Shown here piece by piece: positions 22,576 through 31,640 of a stretch of 64,000 bases of DNA. Origin of the DNA: an uncultured Bacteroidales bacterium (GTDB lineage: Bacteria; Bacteroidota; Bacteroidia; Bacteroidales; F082); the NCBI GenBank assembly GCA_946184615.1, contig CAMHFN010000003.1, forward strand, positions 62,001-126,000, given 5' to 3'. The notes under the pieces were generated by a model. The model was not told where the DNA came from. It was given only the letters and a program-made list of their open reading frames with translations, and did not search any database. Each line of letters begins with the position of its first letter. Within the stretch, counting starts at the first letter, position 1. Position numbers and translations under genes: made by a program.

Positions 22576-23475
22576 ATGAAAAAGATTCGTGCTGCCGTAG
22601 TAGGTTATGGCAATGTGGGGCGTTTCGCCTTGGAAGCCTTGGAGGTTGCTTCCGACTTTGAAGTGGCGGGTGTTGTGCGCCGCAATGGGAATACCAATTG
22701 CCCTTTGGAGCTTTCCAATTACAAAGTGGTAAGGGACATCAAGGAACTTGAAAAGGTGGATGTGGCTATTTTGGCTTGTCCCACTCGCTCCTGTCCTGAG
22801 TATGCCAAACAAATCCTTCCTTTAGGAATCAACACTGTGGATTCATTCGATATCCATACCTTGATTCCGACGTATCGGAGTGAATTGATGCCTTTGAACC
22901 AAGAAACAAATACGGTGAGTGTCATTGCCGCTGGTTGGGACCCGGGGTCTGATTCCATTGTGCGTACGTTGATGCAAAGCTTGGCACCTAAAGGTCTGTC
23001 GTACACCAATTTCGGACCGGGAATGTCCATGGGCCACAGTGTGTGTGTGCGTTCCAAAAAAGGGGTGAAGAATGCGCTTTCGGTCACCATTCCCTTAGGA
23101 GAAGGCATCCATCGCCGTATGGTGTATGTGGAACTCGAAGAGGGGTATACCTTGGAACAAGTGACAGCTGACATAAAGGCTGACCCGTATTTCGCCAGCG
23201 ATGAAACCCATGTGTTTCAAGTGGACAGCGTAGACGAAGTCCGTGATATGGGACATGGGGTGAACTTGGTTCGCAAAGGTGTTTCTGGTAAAACACAAAA
23301 CCAACGTTTTGAATTCAATATGAATATTAATAATCCTGCACTTACTGGGCAGGTGCTGGTCAACGTGGCGCGTGCTTCCATGCGGATGCAAGCTGGATGC
23401 TACACCATGGTGGAAATACCTGTCATTGATATGCTGCCAGGTGAACGTGAAGATTGGATTGGTCGTTTAGTATGA
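22576..23475 (+). CDS. ddh: meso-Diaminopimelate D-dehydrogenase
   Basis: A 299-residue NADPH-dependent enzyme that converts L-tetrahydrodipicolinate plus ammonia directly to meso-diaminopimelate, the one-step route to lysine and peptidoglycan. The Rossmann motif is AAVVGYGNVGRFALEAL, and the family signatures ACPTRSCPEYA, DSFDIH, AGWDPGSDSIVR, FGPGMSMGHSV and HVFQVDSVDEVRDMGHG are present. The length is normal for the family. The ATG at 22576 is preferred over a TTG two codons upstream because a promoter box lies 20 nt before it. Its stop overlaps the start of the GH3 gene (ATGA at 23472-23475). Confidence 0.95.
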   Translation: MKKIRAAVVGYGNVGRFALEALEVASDFEVAGVVRRNGNTNCPLELSNYKVVRDIKELEKVDVAILACPTRSCPEYAKQILPLGINTVDSFDIHTLIPTYRSELMPLNQETNTVSVIAAGWDPGSDSIVRTLMQSLAPKGLSYTNFGPGMSMGHSVCVRSKKGVKNALSVTIPLGEGIHRRMVYVELEEGYTLEQVTADIKADPYFASDETHVFQVDSVDEVRDMGHGVNLVRKGVSGKTQNQRFEFNMNINNPALTGQVLVNVARASMRMQAGCYTMVEIPVIDMLPGEREDWIGRLV

Positions 23476-25658
23476 AACGTTGTGGTCTTGCCTTAGTATT
23501 GTTGACAGCTCTTTTCGCTTGCAACAAACCGGATCAGGTCGACCAGCTGCTATCGCAGATGACCCTTGAAGAAAAGTGTGGACAGCTGACCTGTCCTATT
23601 GGCTTTGACTATTATGGTAAAGCAGAGGATTCCATTTGGCTTTCAGACCGTTTTGTCGGCGTGATGGATACTTTGCCGCTTGGTTCGTGTTGGGCGGTGT
23701 TGCGTGCCGACCCCTGGTCGCGTAAAACCGTGGAGACCGGGTTGCAACCTTGTGAATCCGCTCATCTGCTGAACATGATGCAACGTCATGCTGTCGAAAA
23801 CACACGGTTGGGCATCCCCTTGCTTTTCTGCGAAGAAACGCCTCACGGTCATATGGCAGTGGGTACCACCGTGTTCCCGACAGGCATCGCACAGGCAAGC
23901 ACTTGGGACCCTGAACTATTGGAACAGATGGGCGAGGTGATGGGACGTGAGATTCGTCTGCAAGGTGCTCATGTGGGTTATGGACCCGTTCTTGATATCG
24001 CACGTGACCCGCGCTGGTCAAGGGTGGAAGAGACCTTGGGCGAGGATCCCTGCCTCAGTGGCATATTGGGCACCGCAGTAGTCCAAGGAATGCAAAAACA
24101 CGTGGTGGCCACATTGAAACATCTGGCCGCATACGGCATCCCTCAAAGCGGTCATAATGCTGCTACGGCTGAGGTGGGTCCTAACCGTCTGAAACATGAC
24201 TATCTCCCAGCATTTGAAAAAGCCGTGAGGGAAGGTGGTGCTGGCTCGGTGATGACGGCATACAACACGATCGACGGCGTGCCATGTACTGCCAACCGAT
24301 GGCTGCTTGAGGACCTGCTGCGCCAATCGTGGGGCTTTAAGGGGGTCGTTTTTGCCGATCTCAATGCAGTGAATGCGCTTTATGCCACCCATCATGTTGC
24401 CGCCGATCCCGCCGAAGCTGCTGCTCTGGCACTCAAAGCAGGTGTGGATATCGACCTGGGCGGCTATAATTATGGCGGCTTCCTAAAAGAAGCTTTGCAA
24501 CGTGGTTTAGTCACCGAAGCGGATATTGACCGCTCGGTGCGTCGTGTACTGCGTCTCAAATACGAACTGGGATTATTCGACCATCCCTATGTTGACGAGC
24601 GTCTTGCAGTAGAGGTGGGATCGCCTGAAAATACAGCCCTGGCCAAGCAAGTGGCTATGGAATCGGCCATACTGCTTAAAAATGATGGCACTCTTCCTTT
24701 TTGTGAGAATATAAATAAGGTGGCGGTCATCGGACCGAATGCCGACCAAATGTACAACCAATTAGGGGATTACACGGCCCCCCAAGACTCAAATCGGGTA
24801 GTGACGATGCTCGAAGGCATCTGTGAAAAGGGCAGGGCAGAAGTGGTTTATGCCAAAGGCTGTGCCGTGCGTGATGAAAACGATGCTGATATCGAACTGG
24901 CTGTGAAAACGGCACAGTCCGCTGATGCTATCGTGCTTGTGGTAGGGGGATCCTCTGCTCGTGACTTCAAGACCAGTTACGAGGACACGGGTGCCGCCAT
25001 TGTAGATGAGCACGTCTCCGATATGGACTGTGGCGAGGGCTATGATCGCTCTACCTTGAAACTGTTAGGCCGTCAAGAGGAACTAATGCAACGCATTTAT
25101 GCCCTCGGCAAACCTGTGGTGACCGTATTCATCTGTGGACGGCCTCTGGACATGAATAGGGCATCAGAACAGAGCAATGCCTTACTGCTGCTTTGGTATC
25201 CGGGTATGGAAGGAGGCTCTGCCTTGGCCGATATCCTCTGGGGAGATTGTAATCCCTCAGGGAAATTGCCTATCTCGATTCCACGCTCGGTGGGACAGAT
25301 TCCAGTGTATTACTCCCAACCGGTCACGGGGGATTATGTGGAAGAATCTGCCAAACCATTGTTCTCCTTTGGCTATGGCTTGAGTTATACTCAGTTTGAG
25401 TATGGTGATTTGGAAATAAACGACCAGGAAGCCTCTGTCATGGTGACCAACCTCGGTTGTCGCGATGGGGATGAAGTGGTGCAACTCTTTGCTTCCGTTA
25501 AGACACCCGGCCTTGCCCTTTCATCGGAAGCGTTGGTGGCGTTCCAACGAATTCATCTCAAACAAGGCGAGTCAAAAAAAGTAGTCATCGCCCTCCCGGA
25601 GAACGATGACTACTATTTCAATTACCATGTTGGTGGGTCTTCGCTTATTCAGCGATGA
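23472..25658 (+). CDS. Glycoside hydrolase family 3 lipoprotein (beta-glucosidase/xylosidase type)
   Basis: A 728-residue enzyme with a lipoprotein signal (LTALFAC, lipid-modified Cys17), so it is anchored in a membrane of the envelope. The GH3 N-terminal barrel shows GPVLDIARDPRWSRVEETLGEDP, TLKHLAAYG and the nucleophile segment GVVFADLNAV (Asp296). The C-terminal alpha/beta domain carries KNDGTLPF and VAVIGPNADQ, and the final fibronectin-III-like domain begins after FSFGYGLSYTQFEY. Retaining cleavage of beta-linked glucose or xylose units from plant or microbial glycans is expected. It overlaps ddh by 4 nt, an odd partner for a glycosidase; release of cell-wall sugars is conceivable. The 3' end overlaps the converging protease gene by 14 nt. 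Confidence 0.92.
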   Translation: MKRCGLALVLLTALFACNKPDQVDQLLSQMTLEEKCGQLTCPIGFDYYGKAEDSIWLSDRFVGVMDTLPLGSCWAVLRADPWSRKTVETGLQPCESAHLLNMMQRHAVENTRLGIPLLFCEETPHGHMAVGTTVFPTGIAQASTWDPELLEQMGEVMGREIRLQGAHVGYGPVLDIARDPRWSRVEETLGEDPCLSGILGTAVVQGMQKHVVATLKHLAAYGIPQSGHNAATAEVGPNRLKHDYLPAFEKAVREGGAGSVMTAYNTIDGVPCTANRWLLEDLLRQSWGFKGVVFADLNAVNALYATHHVAADPAEAAALALKAGVDIDLGGYNYGGFLKEALQRGLVTEADIDRSVRRVLRLKYELGLFDHPYVDERLAVEVGSPENTALAKQVAMESAILLKNDGTLPFCENINKVAVIGPNADQMYNQLGDYTAPQDSNRVVTMLEGICEKGRAEVVYAKGCAVRDENDADIELAVKTAQSADAIVLVVGGSSARDFKTSYEDTGAAIVDEHVSDMDCGEGYDRSTLKLLGRQEELMQRIYALGKPVVTVFICGRPLDMNRASEQSNALLLLWYPGMEGGSALADILWGDCNPSGKLPISIPRSVGQIPVYYSQPVTGDYVEESAKPLFSFGYGLSYTQFEYGDLEINDQEASVMVTNLGCRDGDEVVQLFASVKTPGLALSSEALVAFQRIHLKQGESKKVVIALPENDDYYFNYHVGGSSLIQR

Positions 25659-28600
25659 CTTTCATGGTCTCTACGCCTGAATGGTTATAAATCTGGACGA
25701 AGTATAAACCAGGGCTGTTGAGCTGAATGTGCTGAGTATTGGAAACTTTGCTCAAATTGGCCACCTGTTGTCCCATCATGTTATAGACGATGACATCGCT
25801 TTCTTCGGCCAGTTCGATTTGGAAGCTTTCCTTGCATGGGTTGGGATAGATGAAGGCTCCAGCGGTTTCAGTGTTTTCTTCCACGTTGGTAATCGTGCAT
25901 GTGCGCGGGAAGGTGATGTCGTCAATCCATGCGCAGTCAGCTCCTCCTTCGTTTTTGTTGTTTTTCTGATAGAGCCATTCGAACTCATGGCTACCCGCCT
26001 TGAAGGTATAGCTGGCGGGTGTCCAGTCATGTTCTCCCGACCACCATTCTTTTCTTGTTCCATCGATGCTGAAGGCGAAGAAGTCTTTGCCTTGTTCGCT
26101 GGAGGTCTTGAACCAGAAGCTGATTTCGCCGTCATCGAGGATGTCGGCATAGATGATCAAACGGGTCTTTTGCAAGTTGTTGATGGCTCCTGAACGAGCG
26201 CAATAGCTGCCTGAATGGGCTTCTTCGTCGGTGACAAACCACGGCTGGTTGCCGCCATGGAACCATTCCACAAACTCAAAGTCGCCCGTTTCAAAGGTCT
26301 CGACGGCGACACCGATGGATTGCGCATAGTCGTAATCAGTGGTATAAGCACCAGTGTGAAGGGCTAAGTCGAAATGGCACACGGTGCCTTCACGGATGTC
26401 GTAGTCAGCATGGAAGACAAGGTTGATAGAAAAAGTTCCATCAACGTCGATGGTGCCTATGGGGATGCGGTTTTCTTCTATTTGAATATGCTCGTTGGAG
26501 CATGCAGCCGTCATGAAAGCATCGGAAGCCAAGGCGTGTCCGGCGTTCTTGCCACTAACATGGAGGAGAAGTCGTTCTCCAGGATCGGCATAGCCGTTGC
26601 CGTTGCCTTCGAGTTCCTCGATGCTGAAATCAGTGAACTGCATTTGGGGTGCCAAGGCCAAAAATGACTTCTGGGTGCAGTTTGTCACTTCGTCGAGTGA
26701 AGTGGTGAGCGTCAGCGTGAAAATGGTCTGGTCAGGAATGTTGTTGGCAATGTCGATGACCCCGACTTGGTCGAAGTGCATGGTGCTGTTGGATTCCATC
26801 ATGTCAATGGTGAAATTGCTGTCGTTGGATTGGACGTATTCACAATCGGATGTGACGGTGGCGTGGACATTGTGGGCTGCTACATTGCCTTTGTTGTAAA
26901 GGTCGCCACTGACATTGACGGTAGTACCGAATTCCGCAGGAGCTCCGAGTTCAATGATGTCGCCATAAACAAAGGCTTCATCGCTGTTGATCCCCGTGAC
27001 TTCAAAGATCTGAGGCCAAGCGCTTTGCCCTGTAACATCGAGTTGCATCGTGCCAGTGGTGCTTAAGGCAGGGCTGAAAACTAATTCGGCATCGCCGTTT
27101 TCATTCGTGTATGCACGGGCTAAAAGGGTCTCTCCGTCAAACAAGCTCACTTGGAAGTTGGAGAGGGGCGTGTCGAAATGTGAGACATGCACAGTAGTCG
27201 AAGTGCTACCAGTGACCAGTCCGTTTTCGAAGACCACATTGGGCGTGAAGGGCTCCTCAAACCAAGGGTATATGGCAGCATCGCCTAACACATTAAGGCA
27301 GTAGATGTTCCAACGTAGGCAGCCGTTCTCGCCATCGATGGTGACCCAGGGGGCAGAGGCAATCTTGGCTTCACGCAAGGCCATGCCCACCGTGGGGATG
27401 CGGTCGCGCCAATAGGCATCAACAAACTCGCGATGAATATGGGCAGCCATGCCATCGCCCCACGGCACATACCAACCGTATCGGGAATTGCCCGTGGTGA
27501 CTACAAAACCAGTGTTGATGGTGACCATCTTCTCTAAGACGCAAGTGTGAGAGAAGTCGCCGCAAATACAACCATGTGAGTGGAATAACATAAAATTATG
27601 GTTGATTCCGTCATTGCCAGCGAAATAGTCATTCCCCATGGAACTGCCTTCCCATCCAGCAACGATGTCGGTGTTGGCATGACCCAAGTGGTGCACATAT
27701 TGGCCGCCAGTGCCGATGAGGTGCTTGAATTCACCACCAGAGAAGTCTTTCACGGGAGAAGCATAATAACGTTTGAAGTTGTAGTCAGTGGGGTAGCCGT
27801 AAGTGGTGTAGCCGAAATCGCTGTTGATGCCGATAATGCGTTCCATATCCTCGCTGCCGTAATAGCCGTCGCCGAGGTGTTCTCCTCCAAGGATGGGGGA
27901 GGTGAACTCGCCAAGGACAGGATTGAGCAGGTAACTGAACGTTTTGTGCATGATGGTGTTGAACTGCGTCTCGTTGTTGAAGGGGAGTCGACCAATGCCG
28001 ATCTCAGGCAAGAGGTCGTCTTCGCCCACTTCACCCCAACGGTCGTCACCGTCTTCATTAAGGGTGCCATCGAGGCAAGCGTAGTACATGTCGGAAGGCA
28101 GCTGGTCTTCTTCACCTTCTTGGGCCCAGCACCACAGGAAACGGAAAGGTACAATGCTGATGTCACCGCCGAGGCTGACCATCTGGATACCGTTGTTTTC
28201 ATATTCCTGGATGATGTAGTTTCGAATCTGCTCTTGTTCATCGCTGCCGTTCATGCTAGCATAAATCTGCTCCAAAGACACGATGCGGGTGCGGATGCCC
28301 TTACCGTTGTATAGGCTTAGGTATTCGCCGAAACGCGACATCCATTCTTCGGAGGTGATGACCAGCATATCGTATCCGTTCAGTTCACGTCCACGGCGAT
28401 GGTAATTGTCGAGTTGTTCCTCGTTCTGAGCCAGGCGTTTGAGACTTGCCTCATTTTCGGGAGTGAGCCACAGTTTGCGGCTGTGGTCGTCGCGACTGGA
28501 GGTGGCTTCGATGGTGACCTTCACGGTTTGTGCATAGCGCACTTTGCCTGTGGAAGGAATGTATTCCATGGGAGTAAAGCCACTGAAGGCCATGCCCACA

Positions 28601-29010
28601 CCGTTAAGATATTGGGTGTTAACAGAGCTTCGCTTATCCACAGGGTAAGGGGTGGAGGAACGATAGAGGGTTTCGTTTTTCTCAAACGGAACGACTTCTT
28701 CTCTCGAATAAGGACGGGGCTTCTGATAAGGATAAAGGAGAAAGTTGCCTTCTAGCTCCACATAGTCCATGAAGTCCACGTGTACGGAAGTTGCTTCCAT
28801 GCCTTGGGGTAGCATTAGGCTAACGTTCTGCCACGGTAAAGTGGGTTCGCCTACTTGGCCGAAAGGCAGACAGCCATCGAAGTTAATTTGCTGATAACCA
28901 TCTTGTTCTGTCATGATGGGGTTTTGATAGTGATACACATGCTCCACGGTTTGGGCATGTATCTCCGCAGTCAGGATCAGAACGATAAGGGTGAGGATTG
29001 TTTTTTTCAT
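25645..29010 (-). CDS. Gingipain-like C25 family cysteine peptidase with T9SS sorting domain (second copy)
   Basis: A 1121-residue paralogue of the protease at 19088-22477 with the same architecture. Signal peptide MKKTILTLIVLILTAEIHAQ; pro-region; C25 domain from GYDMLVITSEEWM, with catalytic His in YVHHLGHANTDIVAGW and Cys in FHSHGCICGDFS (about 481); Ig-like domains; a GEISFWFKTSSEQGKDFFAF jelly-roll-like segment; and a T9SS tail (AFIYPNPCKESFQIEL ... LYFVQIYNHSG). The enzyme should be secreted across the outer membrane and retained at the surface. Its ATG overlaps the upstream acyltransferase stop, making it the last gene of a run beginning with dnaX. The two C25 genes are separated by ddh and GH3, and are probably old duplicates. 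Confidence 0.9.
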   Translation of the reverse strand: MKKTILTLIVLILTAEIHAQTVEHVYHYQNPIMTEQDGYQQINFDGCLPFGQVGEPTLPWQNVSLMLPQGMEATSVHVDFMDYVELEGNFLLYPYQKPRPYSREEVVPFEKNETLYRSSTPYPVDKRSSVNTQYLNGVGMAFSGFTPMEYIPSTGKVRYAQTVKVTIEATSSRDDHSRKLWLTPENEASLKRLAQNEEQLDNYHRRGRELNGYDMLVITSEEWMSRFGEYLSLYNGKGIRTRIVSLEQIYASMNGSDEQEQIRNYIIQEYENNGIQMVSLGGDISIVPFRFLWCWAQEGEEDQLPSDMYYACLDGTLNEDGDDRWGEVGEDDLLPEIGIGRLPFNNETQFNTIMHKTFSYLLNPVLGEFTSPILGGEHLGDGYYGSEDMERIIGINSDFGYTTYGYPTDYNFKRYYASPVKDFSGGEFKHLIGTGGQYVHHLGHANTDIVAGWEGSSMGNDYFAGNDGINHNFMLFHSHGCICGDFSHTCVLEKMVTINTGFVVTTGNSRYGWYVPWGDGMAAHIHREFVDAYWRDRIPTVGMALREAKIASAPWVTIDGENGCLRWNIYCLNVLGDAAIYPWFEEPFTPNVVFENGLVTGSTSTTVHVSHFDTPLSNFQVSLFDGETLLARAYTNENGDAELVFSPALSTTGTMQLDVTGQSAWPQIFEVTGINSDEAFVYGDIIELGAPAEFGTTVNVSGDLYNKGNVAAHNVHATVTSDCEYVQSNDSNFTIDMMESNSTMHFDQVGVIDIANNIPDQTIFTLTLTTSLDEVTNCTQKSFLALAPQMQFTDFSIEELEGNGNGYADPGERLLLHVSGKNAGHALASDAFMTAACSNEHIQIEENRIPIGTIDVDGTFSINLVFHADYDIREGTVCHFDLALHTGAYTTDYDYAQSIGVAVETFETGDFEFVEWFHGGNQPWFVTDEEAHSGSYCARSGAINNLQKTRLIIYADILDDGEISFWFKTSSEQGKDFFAFSIDGTRKEWWSGEHDWTPASYTFKAGSHEFEWLYQKNNKNEGGADCAWIDDITFPRTCTITNVEENTETAGAFIYPNPCKESFQIELAEESDVIVYNMMGQQVANLSKVSNTQHIQLNSPGLYFVQIYNHSGVETMKVIAE

Positions 29011-29582
29011 TGTTCGTATTGTTCGTATAAATTGAATTGTTCAGGGTGTTTTCCCATGACTTTGATGCTTTTGTAATAGTCCCAAATTTCAGCCAGATCT
29101 TTTTCGTAGTCGCCAGTGGGATAGAAGATTCTTTCGATGCCGCAATATCTTTTTTTATAATCAATGAATCCCAAAAGAATTGGAACCTTAGCTCCTTCTG
29201 CGATGACGTAAAAGCCTTTTTTCCAATGGTTTACTTTCTTTCGGGTGCCTTCGGGACAGATGATGAGATGGGTGTCCTGGTTTTGGTTGAACATGTCGAC
29301 CATTTGTTCCACTAGGTGATTCCGGTGTCCGCGGTTGACGGGGATGCCGCCAATCTTCTTCAAGAGCCATCCTAAAACGGGTTTGAAGAATTCTTTTTTT
29401 ATCATCACCTTGAATTTCATGTCGTAGTAACAATAGAAATACATTCCTACGAAGAAATCAGCGATGGCGGTATGAGGGGCCACGATGCAGACCGCGTTGC
29501 CTAAGTCGGTAGGGACGTTGTTGACGGTACGCCACCTGCCGAGTTTCAACCCTAGTTTTCCGATCGATCGTTTAAAGCTCAT
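29007..29582 (-). CDS. PlsC-like 1-acyl-glycerol-3-phosphate acyltransferase family protein
   Basis: A 191-residue acyltransferase of the LPLAT/AGPAT superfamily. The catalytic HX4D motif is APHTAIADFF, and the glycerophosphate-binding motif appears as ICPEGTRKKV. The intervening segment KKEFFKPVLGWLLKKIGGIPVNRG is typical. It probably acylates lysophosphatidate or an aminolipid at the inner membrane. It is shorter than housekeeping PlsC (about 240), like many accessory paralogues of the phylum. Its ATG shares one base with the stop of the M13 peptidase gene (TAATG), and its own stop overlaps the start of the C25 protease by 4 nt. The four genes are likely co-translated from one mRNA. Confidence 0.88.
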   Translation of the reverse strand: MSFKRSIGKLGLKLGRWRTVNNVPTDLGNAVCIVAPHTAIADFFVGMYFYCYYDMKFKVMIKKEFFKPVLGWLLKKIGGIPVNRGHRNHLVEQMVDMFNQNQDTHLIICPEGTRKKVNHWKKGFYVIAEGAKVPILLGFIDYKKRYCGIERIFYPTGDYEKDLAEIWDYYKSIKVMGKHPEQFNLYEQYEQ

Positions 29583-31603
29583 TACCAGATGCTTGCGCGG
29601 TTTTTAGGAGCGATATATATTTTGTTGCCGGCTTGGATGTCGAAGGCTTCATAGAAGTGGGGCATGGAACCCAACGTCCGGTTGACGCGAGCTTCTGCAG
29701 GGGAGTGGACATCTTCTTTGATGCGACGTTCAAGTGCCTTGTCGCGGATGTTGTTGCGCCAGATAGTGCCGTAGCTGATGAAAAAACGTTGGGCAGGGGT
29801 GAAGCCGTCGATGCTCTTATTGGCTTTGGCCTCGTCGGTCATCTGATAGGCATCCCAGGCAATATTAAGGCCGCCAAGGTCGGCAATGTTCTCACCAAGA
29901 GTGAGTTGGCCATTGATATGGTGGCCGCGCAATTCGAATTCGTCAAAGAGCTTAACCAGTTGTTGGGTGCGCTCTCTGAACAAGGTGGCGTCTTCTTCAG
30001 TCCACCAGTTGTTAAGATTGCCTTTTTCATCGTATTTGCAGCCTTGATCGTCGAAACCATGAGTCATCTCGTGGCCAATCACCACGCCGATGCCGCCGTA
30101 GTTGACAGCGTCGTCGGCCTCTTGATTGAAGAACGGAGGCTGTAGGATGCCGGCGGGGAACACGATTTCGTTCATTTCTGGGCTGTAGTAAGCGTTGACA
30201 GTCTGGGGTGTCATGAACCACTCTTCCTTGTCGACAGGGTTGCCAATTTTGGCCATCTCGATTTCATTTTCAAATCGGATGGCGCGGTGGACGTTTTGGA
30301 AGTAGGAATCCGGAGTGACTTCATATTTGCTGTAGTCTTTCCATTGGTTTGGATATCCCACCTTCACATGGATGCACTCCAACTTATGAAGGGCTTTGGC
30401 CTTGGTGGTCTCACTCATCCAGGGAAGGGCTTGGATGCGGTTGCCGAGGGCGACCTTGAGGTTGGCAACAAGGGCTTCCATGCGCTTTTTGGCTGAAGCA
30501 GGGAAGTGCTTTTCCACATAGAGTTGTCCGATAGCCTCTCCTAAACATCCGTCGGTGGCATTGAGAATGCGACGCCAACGAGGTTGCTGTACTTCTTGAC
30601 CGTAGAGATATTTGCTGTAGAAGTTGAAGTTTTCGGCTACGAAGTCGTCGCTGAGCATGGAAGCACTGCCATGGATGATCTTCCATTTTAGGTAATCCTT
30701 GATGGTGTTAAGGTCGGTGTTCATAAGAATACCGTCGAGGGCAGCAATGAAGTCGGGCATGCCTACATTGAGGCTGCTGAATCCAAATGGCGCACCGGCG
30801 TTGAGAAAGTAGTCTCTCCATTTGAAGTTCGGAGTGGACTTCTGAAGATCTACCACAGAGCATATGTTACAGGTGCGGTCGGGATCACGGCGTTCCACGC
30901 GGCTCATGGAGTTTTCCGCCAGTTGCGTTTCAAGGTTTAAGATGGACTTGGCTTTCGCGTCAGCTTCTTTAGTGTTGACTCCCACCAACTGGAACATCTT
31001 TGACACGTGTTCCACGTACTTGTCGCGCATCTCCTGTGACTCTTCAGTGAGATAATCGTCACGGTCGGGGAGGCTCAGACCGCCTTGATAGACGTGCATG
31101 ATGACCATCTCGGCATTTTTGGGGTCGGTAGAGGGACCGGCATAGAAGAATCCGCCAAAGCCCTCGCGGTGGAGCTTGCCAAGAAGTTCGCCTAACTGTT
31201 TCTTGTCTTTCAGTTGGTCCACCATTTCAAAGTAAGGCTGCAACTCACTGTACCCCCTCTTGTTGATGGCTACGGTGTCCATGCCAGCATTGTAGAAGTC
31301 GCGTATCTTCTGTGAAACACTGCCGAGTTCGGCATTGGCATCGTTCGACACTTCCTTGATGATGTCTTGGATGAGTTGCTCGTTATGCTGGTCAATCTCG
31401 GTGAAAGCCCCGAAAGTGGTGTATTCTTCCGGTATGGGGTTGTTTTTCAACCAGTTGTTGTTACAATAACGGAAGAAATCCTCCGCTGGATTAATGCTTA
31501 AATCCATGTTCTTCAAATCGATAGCTGGAGTGCCTTTGCTTTGTGCCAAGCCTCCAGTAGTCAGGCTTGTTGCTATCATCATAGCGATTAATGTTTTTTT
31601 CAT
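29582..31603 (-). CDS. M13 family zinc metallopeptidase (neprilysin/PepO-like)
   Basis: A 673-residue exported oligopeptidase. Signal peptide MKKTLIAMMIATSLTTGGLA. The zinc site is complete: GHEMTHGFDDQG (near 511) with the third ligand in ENIADLGGLNIAWDA, and the substrate-binding NAYYSPEMNEIVFPAGIL upstream. The N-terminal M13 domain starts with DLSINPAEDFFRYCNNNWL, and the end (GSMPHFYEAFDIQAGNKIY) is intact. It should cleave short peptides in the periplasm, where it may process products of the secreted cysteine proteases encoded nearby; that link is inferred. It lies 37 nt downstream of dnaX and overlaps plsC. Confidence 0.93.
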   Translation of the reverse strand: MKKTLIAMMIATSLTTGGLAQSKGTPAIDLKNMDLSINPAEDFFRYCNNNWLKNNPIPEEYTTFGAFTEIDQHNEQLIQDIIKEVSNDANAELGSVSQKIRDFYNAGMDTVAINKRGYSELQPYFEMVDQLKDKKQLGELLGKLHREGFGGFFYAGPSTDPKNAEMVIMHVYQGGLSLPDRDDYLTEESQEMRDKYVEHVSKMFQLVGVNTKEADAKAKSILNLETQLAENSMSRVERRDPDRTCNICSVVDLQKSTPNFKWRDYFLNAGAPFGFSSLNVGMPDFIAALDGILMNTDLNTIKDYLKWKIIHGSASMLSDDFVAENFNFYSKYLYGQEVQQPRWRRILNATDGCLGEAIGQLYVEKHFPASAKKRMEALVANLKVALGNRIQALPWMSETTKAKALHKLECIHVKVGYPNQWKDYSKYEVTPDSYFQNVHRAIRFENEIEMAKIGNPVDKEEWFMTPQTVNAYYSPEMNEIVFPAGILQPPFFNQEADDAVNYGGIGVVIGHEMTHGFDDQGCKYDEKGNLNNWWTEEDATLFRERTQQLVKLFDEFELRGHHINGQLTLGENIADLGGLNIAWDAYQMTDEAKANKSIDGFTPAQRFFISYGTIWRNNIRDKALERRIKEDVHSPAEARVNRTLGSMPHFYEAFDIQAGNKIYIAPKNRASIW

Positions 31604-31640
31604 TTCTTTTCTTCTTTCTTCTTAATTCTTACTTCTCAAT